From NCBI GenBank assembly GCA_937952345.1, contig CALFYN010001100.1, forward strand, positions 1-17,200: DNA of 17,200 nucleotides, written 5' to 3'. Position 1 is the first letter of the stretch. Each line of letters begins with the position of its first letter. Source of the DNA: an uncultured Acidobacteriota bacterium (GTDB lineage Bacteria; Acidobacteriota; Terriglobia; Bryobacterales; Bryobacteraceae). A program made the position numbers and the translations under genes. Under the pieces are notes generated by a model, which saw only the letters and a list, made by a program, of their open reading frames with translations, did not search any database and was not told the DNA's origin. Shown piece by piece: positions 1 to 6,539 of the stretch.

Positions 1-642
1 TTGGCTTTGGGGAGCGCGGCGGTGCGTCCGACTCGGGAAATGGGGGAGATGGCGGCGGCAGCGGCGAATGACGGGCCTGTGGTGGAAGGCGCGGTAGGTG
101 CGGGGACGGGTGCGACGGTGGGGAAACTGCACGGGATGAAGTGCGCGATGAAGTCGGGGATCGGATCATGGTGTGTGTGGCTGGATGGGGAGCTGGCGGG
201 GGTGCGTGTGGCGGCGCTGGCGGCGGTGAATGCGCTGGGGGACGTGCGCGATCCGGAGACGGGGCGGATCATTGCGGGGACGCGGGAATCGGCGGAATCG
301 ATGAATTTCATTGACAGCGCCGCGGTGATGAAGCGGGGAGATCGGGCAGGGTTTGCCGCGGCGAATACGACGCTTGTGGTGGTGGCGACGAATGCGCGGT
401 TGTCAAAGCCGATGGCGACGAAGTTGGCGCAGTTGGCGAGCTTGGGGGTGGCGCGGGCGATTTCGCCAGTGTGGACGATGTCGGATGGGGATGTGGTGAT
501 TGCGTTGTCGGTGGGGGAGGGACGGGCATCGGTGGATGCGTTGGGAGTGGCTGCGGCGGAGGCTGTGTCGGAGGCGATTGTGCGGGCAGTGCGGATGGCT
601 CCTTCGATGGGTGGGGTGCCGGGGTTGGGGAGGATGGTGTAA
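1..642 (+). CDS. P1/DmpA-family self-processing peptidase, C-terminal part
   Basis: This is the C-terminal part of a P1 (S58, DmpA/BapA-like) aminopeptidase; the frame is open at the left edge, so the TTG at base 1 need not be the true start. Family members are usually about 330-380 residues and only 213 are visible, so the N-terminal third is missing. Two family signatures are present. The glycine-rich stretch GAVGAGTGATVGKLHG falls at visible residues 30-45. The junction AANTTLVVVATNA falls at 120-132, where family precursors cut themselves just before a Thr or Ser that becomes the N-terminal nucleophile, here probably Thr123 after Asn122. Known members hydrolyse N-terminal residues of small peptides or beta-peptides; the substrate here is unknown. 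The gene ends with TAA five bases before the convergent transporter gene, so there is no room for a separate terminator. The family call is firm, the substrate is not. Confidence 0.85.
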   Translation: MALGSAAVRPTREMGEMAAAAANDGPVVEGAVGAGTGATVGKLHGMKCAMKSGIGSWCVWLDGELAGVRVAALAAVNALGDVRDPETGRIIAGTRESAESMNFIDSAAVMKRGDRAGFAAANTTLVVVATNARLSKPMATKLAQLASLGVARAISPVWTMSDGDVVIALSVGEGRASVDALGVAAAEAVSEAIVRAVRMAPSMGGVPGLGRMV

Positions 643-647
643 ATCGG

Positions 648-1391
648 TCAGCGGTTGGGGACGAATAGGACGGCGGTGGCGATGAAGGCGAGGACGATTA
701 CGGAGATTTCGAAGATTTTTTGGGGGATTTTCTCGAGGAGGATGCGGCCGGCGAGGGCTCCGGCGATGCTGGCGGGGAGCATGGCAGCGTCGAAATAGAG
801 CGACTGGGAGTCGATCATGCCGTGGTTGAGGTAGACGGGAACTTTGGTGAGGTTGACGAGGAAGAAGAACCAGGCGCCGGTGGCGACGAACTCTTCGCGG
901 GTGAGGCGCTTGCTGAGCAGATAGACGTTCATGATGGGGCCGGCGGCGTTGGCGACCATGGTGGCGAATCCGGCGAAGGAGCCGTAGAAACTGGAATAGA
1001 AGGCACCTTCGGTGGGGAGCGGGTTCACGCTGCGTTTGCGGATGAGGTAGAGCGTGAGCATGAGGATGATGATGGTGGCGACGATGGGGCGGATGACACG
1101 GTCGTCGTAGCGCAGGACGAAGGCTCCGATGGCCATACCGACGATGACGGAGGGGAGCAGGGAGAAGAGGCGGTTGGCGGCGGCATGGCGGCGATAGTAG
1201 AAGACGGCGAAGATATCGGCGCTGATGAGGATGGGGAGGAGCCAGCCGGCGGATTGGCGGGCGTCGCCGACGGTGAAGACGAAGAGCGGGATGACGAGAA
1301 TGCCGAGGCCGGGCATGCCGGTTTTGGCGACACCGATATTGAAGGCGCAGAAGGCGCCGAGCACCCACTTCCAGAGCGGCAGAGAAGGCAT
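648..1391 (-). CDS. TauE/SafE-family sulfite/organosulfonate exporter-like membrane protein
   Basis: The product is a 247-residue integral membrane protein of the TauE/SafE (TSUP) family, which moves small anions such as sulfite or sulfonates across the inner membrane. About eight hydrophobic segments are visible, near residues 7-36, 49-65, 77-92, 100-115, 128-155, 168-185, 199-215 and 225-243. The two halves carry the glycine/proline signatures usual for the family: KTGMPGLGILVIPL in the first and NAAGPIMNVYLL in the second. The open frame extends upstream to 1538, but that extension is basic, non-hydrophobic and lies inside the preceding gene. The ATG at 1391 comes 5 bases after that gene's stop and starts directly before the first membrane helix, so I chose it. 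It is the last gene of the minus-strand operon starting at 5822. Family is clear; the transported anion cannot be told. Confidence 0.85.
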   Translation of the reverse strand: MPSLPLWKWVLGAFCAFNIGVAKTGMPGLGILVIPLFVFTVGDARQSAGWLLPILISADIFAVFYYRRHAAANRLFSLLPSVIVGMAIGAFVLRYDDRVIRPIVATIIILMLTLYLIRKRSVNPLPTEGAFYSSFYGSFAGFATMVANAAGPIMNVYLLSKRLTREEFVATGAWFFFLVNLTKVPVYLNHGMIDSQSLYFDAAMLPASIAGALAGRILLEKIPQKIFEISVIVLAFIATAVLFVPNR

Positions 1392-1396
1392 TCGCT

Positions 1397-2197
1397 CTAG
1401 TTTATTGGCTTCAGCATTTTCATGTCGGTGGACAGGGAAAAGTAGGAGTCGTCGAAGCCCTGGTTGATCTTGACGGATTCGGCGAAGATCTCGTAGATTT
1501 TCTCGCCGTTGCGTTCGCGGGTGATCTGGAAGGGCCACTGGATGCCGCCGGCGACTTCGCGGTACTTGGCGAAGCGGGTGAGTTCGTCGAAGCGCTCCTT
1601 GGTTTTTTCGACGCGGCGGACGAACTGTTGGCGGACGGGGAGTTTGGTGCTCTGGTGAATGTAGACGGTGGTGGAGAGGTTTTCGGCGTCGGTAATGGTG
1701 ACGGCGTGGACGGGCATGTTGTCGACGATTTCGCTGCCGTCGTCTTCGATGATCATGCCGGGTTCGCCGAGGCGCTGGCGGAGGATGTAGAAGATATTGC
1801 GGCGGGTGGTTTCGCGGAAGCGCTCATCGATGTCGGGGGCGATGGGGCGTGCGCCGCGGTAGGTGAGGGTATAGCCTTCTTTTTCGGTAAAGAGAATGGC
1901 GTAATCCTCTTTGTCCTTGCCGAAAGACTGGCGTTCGCGGAGGCCGAAGAAGTCGATTTTCGGGGGCTCTGGACGCGTGAGGTAACGGGTCATGATGCGG
2001 GCGTGGGCGAGGCCGGAGAGTTGCTCGCGGTAGAAAGAGTAGGCACGTCCGGCCTCGATACGATCCTTCATTTCGAGGAAGTTTCTTCCACCGAGGGCTT
2101 CGAGGGCCTGGTCGAGGAGTTTCTTCCCGCGCTCCTGTTTGGATTGGGGGAAGGCGGGGGAGGCCGCGAGCGAAAGAAGGAAAGTGCGCCGTTGCAT
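1397..2197 (-). CDS. Exported protein with LolA/outer-membrane-lipoprotein-carrier-like domain
   Basis: This is a 266-residue exported protein without a recognisable catalytic motif. Residues 1-18 form a signal peptide beginning MQRRTFLLSLAAS; the twin Arg followed by a hydrophobic run could suit Tat or Sec export. The mature part starts with GKKLLDQALEALGG (24-37) and continues as alternating beta-strand-like segments, the pattern of LolA/LolB-type lipid-binding folds. It resembles the C-terminal domain of the upstream M16 protein: GKKLL...ALGG matches GKQLL...AVGG, an internal VTITDAENLSTTVYIH matches VEITDKTGNYIRITLD, and a C-terminal GGIQWPFQI matches NGIKLPHQF. The start ATG shares one base with the upstream TAA (TAATG), so translation is coupled. 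The likely role is binding a hydrophobic or envelope ligand together with the M16 pair, which is inferred from context only. No Cys lipobox is present, so it is probably periplasmic and soluble. Confidence 0.7.
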   Translation of the reverse strand: MQRRTFLLSLAASPAFPQSKQERGKKLLDQALEALGGRNFLEMKDRIEAGRAYSFYREQLSGLAHARIMTRYLTRPEPPKIDFFGLRERQSFGKDKEDYAILFTEKEGYTLTYRGARPIAPDIDERFRETTRRNIFYILRQRLGEPGMIIEDDGSEIVDNMPVHAVTITDAENLSTTVYIHQSTKLPVRQQFVRRVEKTKERFDELTRFAKYREVAGGIQWPFQITRERNGEKIYEIFAESVKINQGFDDSYFSLSTDMKMLKPIN

Positions 2198-4326
2198 TAT
2201 TTCTGTCCCAGATCCTCCGGTTTGATGCCTGAATTGACTTTGTATTCGGTGACGGTGATTTCGGCGGCAAGTTTGCCGCCCTGGCTGACTTTGAACTGAT
2301 GCGGCAGTTTGATGCCGTTCACTTCCTTGAAGTCTGAGTAGGTGGCCTCCACTTCGGCGCCGGATCCGTCGGCTGCCTTGTAGTTGGTTTTGGCGGGGAG
2401 ACCGGCGGCGTCGAGAGTGATGCGGATGTAGTTGCCGGTTTTGTCGGTGATTTCGACCGCGCTGTCGGAAACGGCGTTGACGGTGCGTTCGGGATCGCGG
2501 TCGCTGAGCCAGAGGGACGGACCGAGGCGGAACATTTCTTCCTTGGCCTGTTTTGCGGCAGGTGGAGGCAGTGCGGCCGGGCCTTGTGGGCCGATGAGGA
2601 AACCGCCGCCTTTGCCGTCGTAGTAGATGGTGATTTTGCCGAACGGGAGTTGCTGTTCGATGCGCGCGACGGGGGCTACGATTTTCGTTGTCTGGGTGAC
2701 TTGCATCCCGTTGGCGGCCACCTTTACCTGGGCGATGTGCATGTAGTCCTTTACGGCGGCGAGCTTGTCGGCGCCGCCCACGGCTGCCTGGAGTTTGCGC
2801 AGCAACTGCTTCCCTTTTTCAAGGGACGCGGCGTCGGACTTCGCCGTTGCGGCTTTTGGCTCAGGGATGGTGAGGTCGATCTTGGAGACCGGCATGTTGA
2901 GGGCGGACAGGGGCGTTCCGAAATCGGCGGGTTTGCCGACGACGAGGGTGACGAACTTTTCGGGCTTGAGGTGTTCCTTGGCGACGCGCATGACGTCGGC
3001 CTTGGTGACGGCGGCGATGGCCTTCTGGAATTGAAAGATGAAGTCCTTGGGGTAGCCGTGATACTCGTAGGTGACGAGGCGGCTGAGGGTTTTGGAGGGG
3101 GAATCGAAGTTGAAGACGAAGCTGTTGAGGGTGCTTTCCTTGGCTTCCTGCAACTCAACGTCAGTGACTTCGGTGGAACGGATACGCTCCACTTCGCCGT
3201 AGATGGCTTTGAGGGCATCGACGGTGGATTCGGACTTGGTGCTGCCGCCGATGGTGAAGGTGCCGGGGTGGTCATAGCTGGCGTTCCAGTTGGCGCTGAC
3301 GTTGTAGGCGAGCCCCATGTCGCTGCGGATCTTCTTGACCAGCCGAGAGGAGAACTGGCTTGCGCCGAGGATGTCGGCCATCACGGTGAGGGCCGGGTAG
3401 TCCTTGTCGCTGACTTTGCCGCCGAGGTGGCCGATGCGGAAGTTGGCCTGGTTGACTTCGTCCTTTTCGGCGAGGAAGATGCCGGGCTGCTGGCGGTGAG
3501 AGACGGCGGGAAGATCGGGAACCTTGGGCTGCTTGACGGTCCAGGGGGCGAATAGTTTTTCGATCTTGGAGCGCATTTCCGCGGTGGAGAAATCACCCTG
3601 GATGGCGAGGAGGATGTTTTCGGGGAAGTAATAGCGCTTGTGCCAGTCGAGGAGATCCTGGCGGGTGATGTTCTGGAGGGTTTCGTATTCCATCATGCGG
3701 CCCCAGGGGGTGGTGGGGCCGTAGAGGAGGCGGTCGAATTCGCGGCCGGCGATGGAGCCGGGCTGATCGTTACGGCGGGCGATGACGCCGCGGAGCTGGT
3801 TTTTGGCGACGTCAATTTTCTCCTGACGGAACTCGGGTGATGTGAGGACGTCGTTGAAGACGCCAAGCACGGTGTCCGTGTGTTCCTTGAGGGTGTTAAA
3901 GGAGAGCGTGCCGGAGGTTTCTCCGACGTCGCTTTCGACGGATGCGGCGATGCCTTCGAGGAGTTCGTTGAGCTGATCGCCGGTTTTGGACTTGGTGCCG
4001 CCGGTGCGCATCACTTCGCCGAAGATGGCGGTGAGTCCGGTTTTCTGCGGCGATTCAAAGATGTTGCCGGTGCGGATGCGTGCCGAGCCTCGAACGAGGG
4101 GGAGTTCATGGTTTTCGAGAAGGAACACCTTCATTCCGTTGGGGAGGGTGAAGGTGGTGATGTCGGGAAGCTTCAGTTCGCGCAGGGGCGGGAATTTGAG
4201 AGTTTTGTAGGATCGGGAAGCGGCCGCGGCGGATTTAGGCGCGGGGGCAGCTTTCTTCACCGCTGGGGCGGGGGCCTGCGCGGGCAGGATGGCCGCGGTA
4301 AGAGCGAACAGGATGGCGGATTTCAC
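2197..4326 (-). CDS. M16 peptidase-like partner subunit (zinc motif lost) with C-terminal LolA-like domain
   Basis: The product is a 709-residue exported protein with a signal peptide at about 1-18 followed by an Ala/Pro/Lys-rich linker. Residues 54-485 form an M16 (insulinase/processing-peptidase) unit. Where active members have HxxEH, this protein has AIFGE (100-104), so it should not bind catalytic zinc. It keeps the Arg/Tyr substrate-binding signature of the second M16 lobe in FSSRLVKKIRSDMGLAY (325-341), with Arg334 and Tyr341 spaced seven apart. The immediate upstream gene shows the opposite pattern, so the two probably form a heterodimer. Residues about 500-709 are an extra domain like the protein encoded downstream (GKQLLRKLQAAVGG at 505-518). 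The start is GTG, overlapping the upstream TGA by four bases (GTGA), which implies translational coupling and near-equal output. Location is the periplasm or outer envelope; the substrate is unknown. Confidence 0.85.
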   Translation of the reverse strand: MKSAILFALTAAILPAQAPAPAVKKAAPAPKSAAAASRSYKTLKFPPLRELKLPDITTFTLPNGMKVFLLENHELPLVRGSARIRTGNIFESPQKTGLTAIFGEVMRTGGTKSKTGDQLNELLEGIAASVESDVGETSGTLSFNTLKEHTDTVLGVFNDVLTSPEFRQEKIDVAKNQLRGVIARRNDQPGSIAGREFDRLLYGPTTPWGRMMEYETLQNITRQDLLDWHKRYYFPENILLAIQGDFSTAEMRSKIEKLFAPWTVKQPKVPDLPAVSHRQQPGIFLAEKDEVNQANFRIGHLGGKVSDKDYPALTVMADILGASQFSSRLVKKIRSDMGLAYNVSANWNASYDHPGTFTIGGSTKSESTVDALKAIYGEVERIRSTEVTDVELQEAKESTLNSFVFNFDSPSKTLSRLVTYEYHGYPKDFIFQFQKAIAAVTKADVMRVAKEHLKPEKFVTLVVGKPADFGTPLSALNMPVSKIDLTIPEPKAATAKSDAASLEKGKQLLRKLQAAVGGADKLAAVKDYMHIAQVKVAANGMQVTQTTKIVAPVARIEQQLPFGKITIYYDGKGGGFLIGPQGPAALPPPAAKQAKEEMFRLGPSLWLSDRDPERTVNAVSDSAVEITDKTGNYIRITLDAAGLPAKTNYKAADGSGAEVEATYSDFKEVNGIKLPHQFKVSQGGKLAAEITVTEYKVNSGIKPEDLGQK

Positions 4327-5822
4327 TTGCTATCCCCTTTCTTCGGGTTGTTGGAGTAAACAACCGTGCGGCCGGAATCGACCAGGTAGGTTTTGGCGAC
4401 GCGCATGAGGTCGTCGGCGGTGACTTTTTCGAGGTCGTCGATCTGGGTGAACATTCTGCGCCAATCGCCGTGGAGCTGGTAGTTTTCGGCGAGTTGCATG
4501 GCCATGCCCATGTTGGAGTCGAGGCCACGGATGAGGCCGGCGCGGATCTGGGTTTTGACGCGACGGATGACGTGATCCTCGATTTTTTCTTTCTTGACGC
4601 GCTCGATGATCTCTTCGAGGGCTTTTTCGTTTTCCTCGATGGTCTTGCCGACGGCGGGCATGGAGTACATGAGGAAGGCTCCGGGGTACTTTTCGCCGAT
4701 GAAGTTGCTGGCGGCGGCGGCGAAGAGGGCGAGCTTTTTCTGCTCGACCATTTCTTTGTAGATGACGCCGGTGCGGCCGGAAGCGAGGGCGGAAGCGAGC
4801 ACGGCGAGCGGGGCGTCGTCGGGATGGAATCCGTTGGGGCGTTTGTAGGCCATGAAGAGCATGGGCTGCGATTCGGTGTCGATGGTGGCGCGGCGCTCAC
4901 CTTCCTGTTTCGGCTCTTCGGTGATGACGCGGGGCGGCTGCGTGCCGGCGGGCAGAGAGGAGAAATACTGATCGGCGAGGCGCTTGGCTTCCTTGGGATC
5001 GACGTCGCCGGCGATGACCATCACCATGTTGGAGGGGACGTAGTATTTGCGGTAGAAGTCGAGAGCTTCCTTGGCGCGGAGGTTTTCGATGTCGCTGGCC
5101 CAGCCGATGATGTTGCGCTGGGGGTGGGCGAGGAATGTCGTTTGGAGGAGAAGCTGCACCATCTTGCCCTGGGCGCTGGATTCGACGCGCATGCGGCGCT
5201 CTTCGCGGACGACGTCGCGCTCCTTGTAAAACTCGCGCATGATGGGGTTTTTGAAGACCTGGGAGGTGAGGAGGAACCAGAGTTCGAGGCGGTTGGAGGG
5301 GAGGGAATAGAAGTAAGTGGTGGATTCGGCTCCGGTGCCGGCGTTCATGCCGACGCCGCCGTTGAGGGAGATGACGCGGGAATAGGCTTCCTTGTCGACG
5401 TAGCTATTGGCTTTGTCGATGGTGGCTTTCAGTTCCTTCTGGAGCTTCTCGATGGTGTCCTTGGAACCGCGGGGGCCTTTGTTCGTTTCGGCGTCGATCT
5501 TGTCGTAGATGGCTTCGATATCGGCGAGGGCTTTCTTTTCGGCGAGCCAATTGGTGGTGCCGAGGGAATCTGTGCCCTTGAAAGCCATGTGCTCAAACAT
5601 ATGAGCGATGCCGGTCTTGCCGGCGGGGTCATTGGCGCCGCCGACGTCGACGCGGGTAAGGACCGAGACGACAGGGGCTTCGGGACGTTGGAGGACGATG
5701 AAGTGGAGGCCGTTGGCAAGGGTGAATTCGGTGACTCGCTTTTCGAATTCCTTCAAGTCCTGCGCTCCGAGGCACAGGGGCAGGAAGACAGCCGCTGTGC
5801 GCAGAATCCAATTGTGTTTCAT
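4323..5822 (-). CDS. M16 zinc metallopeptidase, catalytic subunit
   Basis: This is a 499-residue exported M16 metallopeptidase. Residues 1-20 are a signal peptide ending LCLGA. The inverted zinc motif HMFEH is at 74-78, with His74 and His78 as ligands and Glu77 as general base; the third ligand should be a Glu of ERDVVREERR (201-210). Normally about 75 residues separate these motifs, but here it is about 120 because a charged, helical-looking insert occupies roughly 92-147. The second lobe, around 330-360, reads ASGRTGVIYKEMVEQKKLALFAAAA and lacks the Tyr of the usual GLAY signature, which the next gene supplies. This is the classic split arrangement of two-subunit M16B peptidases. It is the first gene of the operon; a GGAG lies 11 bases before the ATG. 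The start is fixed by the signal peptide. Substrates are probably unfolded peptides in the periplasm (family knowledge). Confidence 0.9.
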   Translation of the reverse strand: MKHNWILRTAAVFLPLCLGAQDLKEFEKRVTEFTLANGLHFIVLQRPEAPVVSVLTRVDVGGANDPAGKTGIAHMFEHMAFKGTDSLGTTNWLAEKKALADIEAIYDKIDAETNKGPRGSKDTIEKLQKELKATIDKANSYVDKEAYSRVISLNGGVGMNAGTGAESTTYFYSLPSNRLELWFLLTSQVFKNPIMREFYKERDVVREERRMRVESSAQGKMVQLLLQTTFLAHPQRNIIGWASDIENLRAKEALDFYRKYYVPSNMVMVIAGDVDPKEAKRLADQYFSSLPAGTQPPRVITEEPKQEGERRATIDTESQPMLFMAYKRPNGFHPDDAPLAVLASALASGRTGVIYKEMVEQKKLALFAAAASNFIGEKYPGAFLMYSMPAVGKTIEENEKALEEIIERVKKEKIEDHVIRRVKTQIRAGLIRGLDSNMGMAMQLAENYQLHGDWRRMFTQIDDLEKVTADDLMRVAKTYLVDSGRTVVYSNNPKKGDSK

Positions 5823-5858
5823 GTGGATGGTTTCTCCAGAGGAACTGCTGATATAAAC

Positions 5859-5864
5859 ATTGTA
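5859..5864 (-). promoter_or_regulatory. Candidate -10 element for the M16 operon
   Basis: The 102-base gap before the M16 operon is locally AT-rich between about 5845 and 5882. On the minus strand it holds TACAAT (five of six matches to TATAAT), about 37 bases before the ATG. No good -35 hexamer lies 16-18 bases further upstream; the bases there read CTAACC. A second weaker choice is TATATC a few bases downstream. Transcription could also enter from the DNRLRE-like gene upstream, since no clear terminator separates them. Confidence 0.35.
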
Positions 5865-5924
5865 AAGCTTCTCTGCATATTGGTTAGCGGAGAATCCGGT
5901 TTGCGGGGCCCACGCAGGTGTGGC

Positions 5925-6419
5925 TTATTTGGCGGGGGCGCCCTCGGCGAGGATGTAGGGCTGGCGGAAGACAGGGGAGCGGCCGTTGATGCGCGATGGG
6001 CCGGTGAGCCAGGCGAGGCCGAAGCTTTTTCCGGCGGCGAGGGCTTCGAGGAATGTGGGAGGGAGTTGCACTTCGATCCAGCCTTGGGGGAGTTGTTTCA
6101 CGGGACAGTGTTCTTCCGTGGATCCGAGCTTGCCGAAAGCGCCTTTGGCGGCTTCGGTGGGGTTTTCCTCAGTCCAGTTGACGGTGACGGTGGAGAGGGG
6201 CAGTTTTTCCGGAGCCTTGCCGGAAGTGAGGAAGAGGTAGAGGCGTGCCTGGGAAATCTTCCAGTTCCGGATGCTGTCGGGGCGGAAATCGATGAGCATG
6301 GCTTCGCCTCGTTCGGGGACGGAGAAGCGGCCTTCGGCGCGCGATTCGATGAGCGCGGAGGCGGCGGAGAGGGTTAGCGCGAAGCCGAATAAGGTGGCGA
6401 GACGCAGCACTACAGACAT
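5925..6419 (-). CDS. Exported DNRLRE/CBM96-like single-domain protein
   Basis: This is a 164-residue protein with a signal peptide at about 1-22 (hydrophobic LRLATLFGFALTLSAASA). The rest looks like a single beta-sandwich of the DNRLRE/CBM96 type. A strand ISQARLYLFLTS is at 55-66, a conserved VTVNWTEEN follows at 78-86, and GWIEVQLP is at 113-120. There is a late FGLAWLTGPS strand (133-142) and a terminal INGRSPVFRQPYILAE (144-159), resembling the family ending before the last strand. Such domains usually sit as modules on large secreted proteins and bind surfaces or polysaccharide; here it stands alone. No catalytic motif is visible. It has one Cys (105). It is transcribed toward the M16 operon with a 102-base gap and is divergent from speA. 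No strong Shine-Dalgarno site precedes the ATG. The domain call comes from pattern resemblance and is moderate. Confidence 0.6.
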   Translation of the reverse strand: MSVVLRLATLFGFALTLSAASALIESRAEGRFSVPERGEAMLIDFRPDSIRNWKISQARLYLFLTSGKAPEKLPLSTVTVNWTEENPTEAAKGAFGKLGSTEEHCPVKQLPQGWIEVQLPPTFLEALAAGKSFGLAWLTGPSRINGRSPVFRQPYILAEGAPAK

Positions 6420-6539
6420 GCTCGCATAACGGCGTCACCGGTTTGTGACAGAATCGCGCAAAAAAGGCTCTTGCGGGACCGGCCATTTCATCCGACACTG
6501 ATACTGGTACCTTGTTGCTTGCAAGCTGGGAGTGTGCCG
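6420..6539. other. Divergent intergenic region before speA
   Basis: These 120 bases separate the divergent DNRLRE-like gene and speA and must hold the promoters of both, unless speA starts earlier. An A-run lies at about 6459-6465. On the plus strand a GATACT (6500-6505) resembles a -10 element, but no matching -35 is found 16-18 bases upstream. TTGTGA (6443-6448) resembles a -35 but has no -10 at the right spacing. I see no convincing riboswitch, operator palindrome or terminator here. Confidence 0.4.
6528..6532 (+). promoter_or_regulatory. Ribosome binding site that sets the speA start
   Basis: GGGAG lies 7 bases before the ATG at 6540, a normal spacing. The open frame reaches back to a TTG at 6471, but that start has no such site and would add a Cys-containing non-conserved stretch, so the ATG at 6540 is preferred. 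A second in-frame ATG follows at 6546. Confidence 0.6.

Noticed and set aside
403..1368. 321-residue minus-strand frame crossing the peptidase and transporter genes
   Set aside because: The translation is almost only Arg, His and Pro, and it crosses two convergent genes with clear family motifs in other frames.
1392..1538. N-terminal extension of the TauE/SafE gene
   Set aside because: It lies inside the upstream coding sequence, is basic and non-hydrophobic, and the ATG at 1391 precedes the first membrane helix.
2584..3555. 323-residue plus-strand frame opposite the second M16 gene
   Set aside because: It is a Gly/Asp/Val-rich shadow; the opposite strand carries the M16 and carrier-like domains.
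5898..5924. Possible terminator hairpin (CCAC ACCTGC GTGG on the minus strand) after the DNRLRE-like gene
   Set aside because: The stem has only four clean pairs and no T-run follows, so it does not meet a rho-independent terminator.
4470..6377. 635-residue open frame on the plus strand opposite the M16 catalytic gene
   Set aside because: Its translation is an Asp/Glu/Gly/Val-rich low-complexity shadow of the real minus-strand gene, with no domain, while the opposite strand encodes HMFEH and other M16 motifs.
6471..6539. Upstream TTG start for speA
   Set aside because: No ribosome site precedes it, the added residues do not look like SpeA, and GGGAG sits 7 bases before the ATG at 6540.
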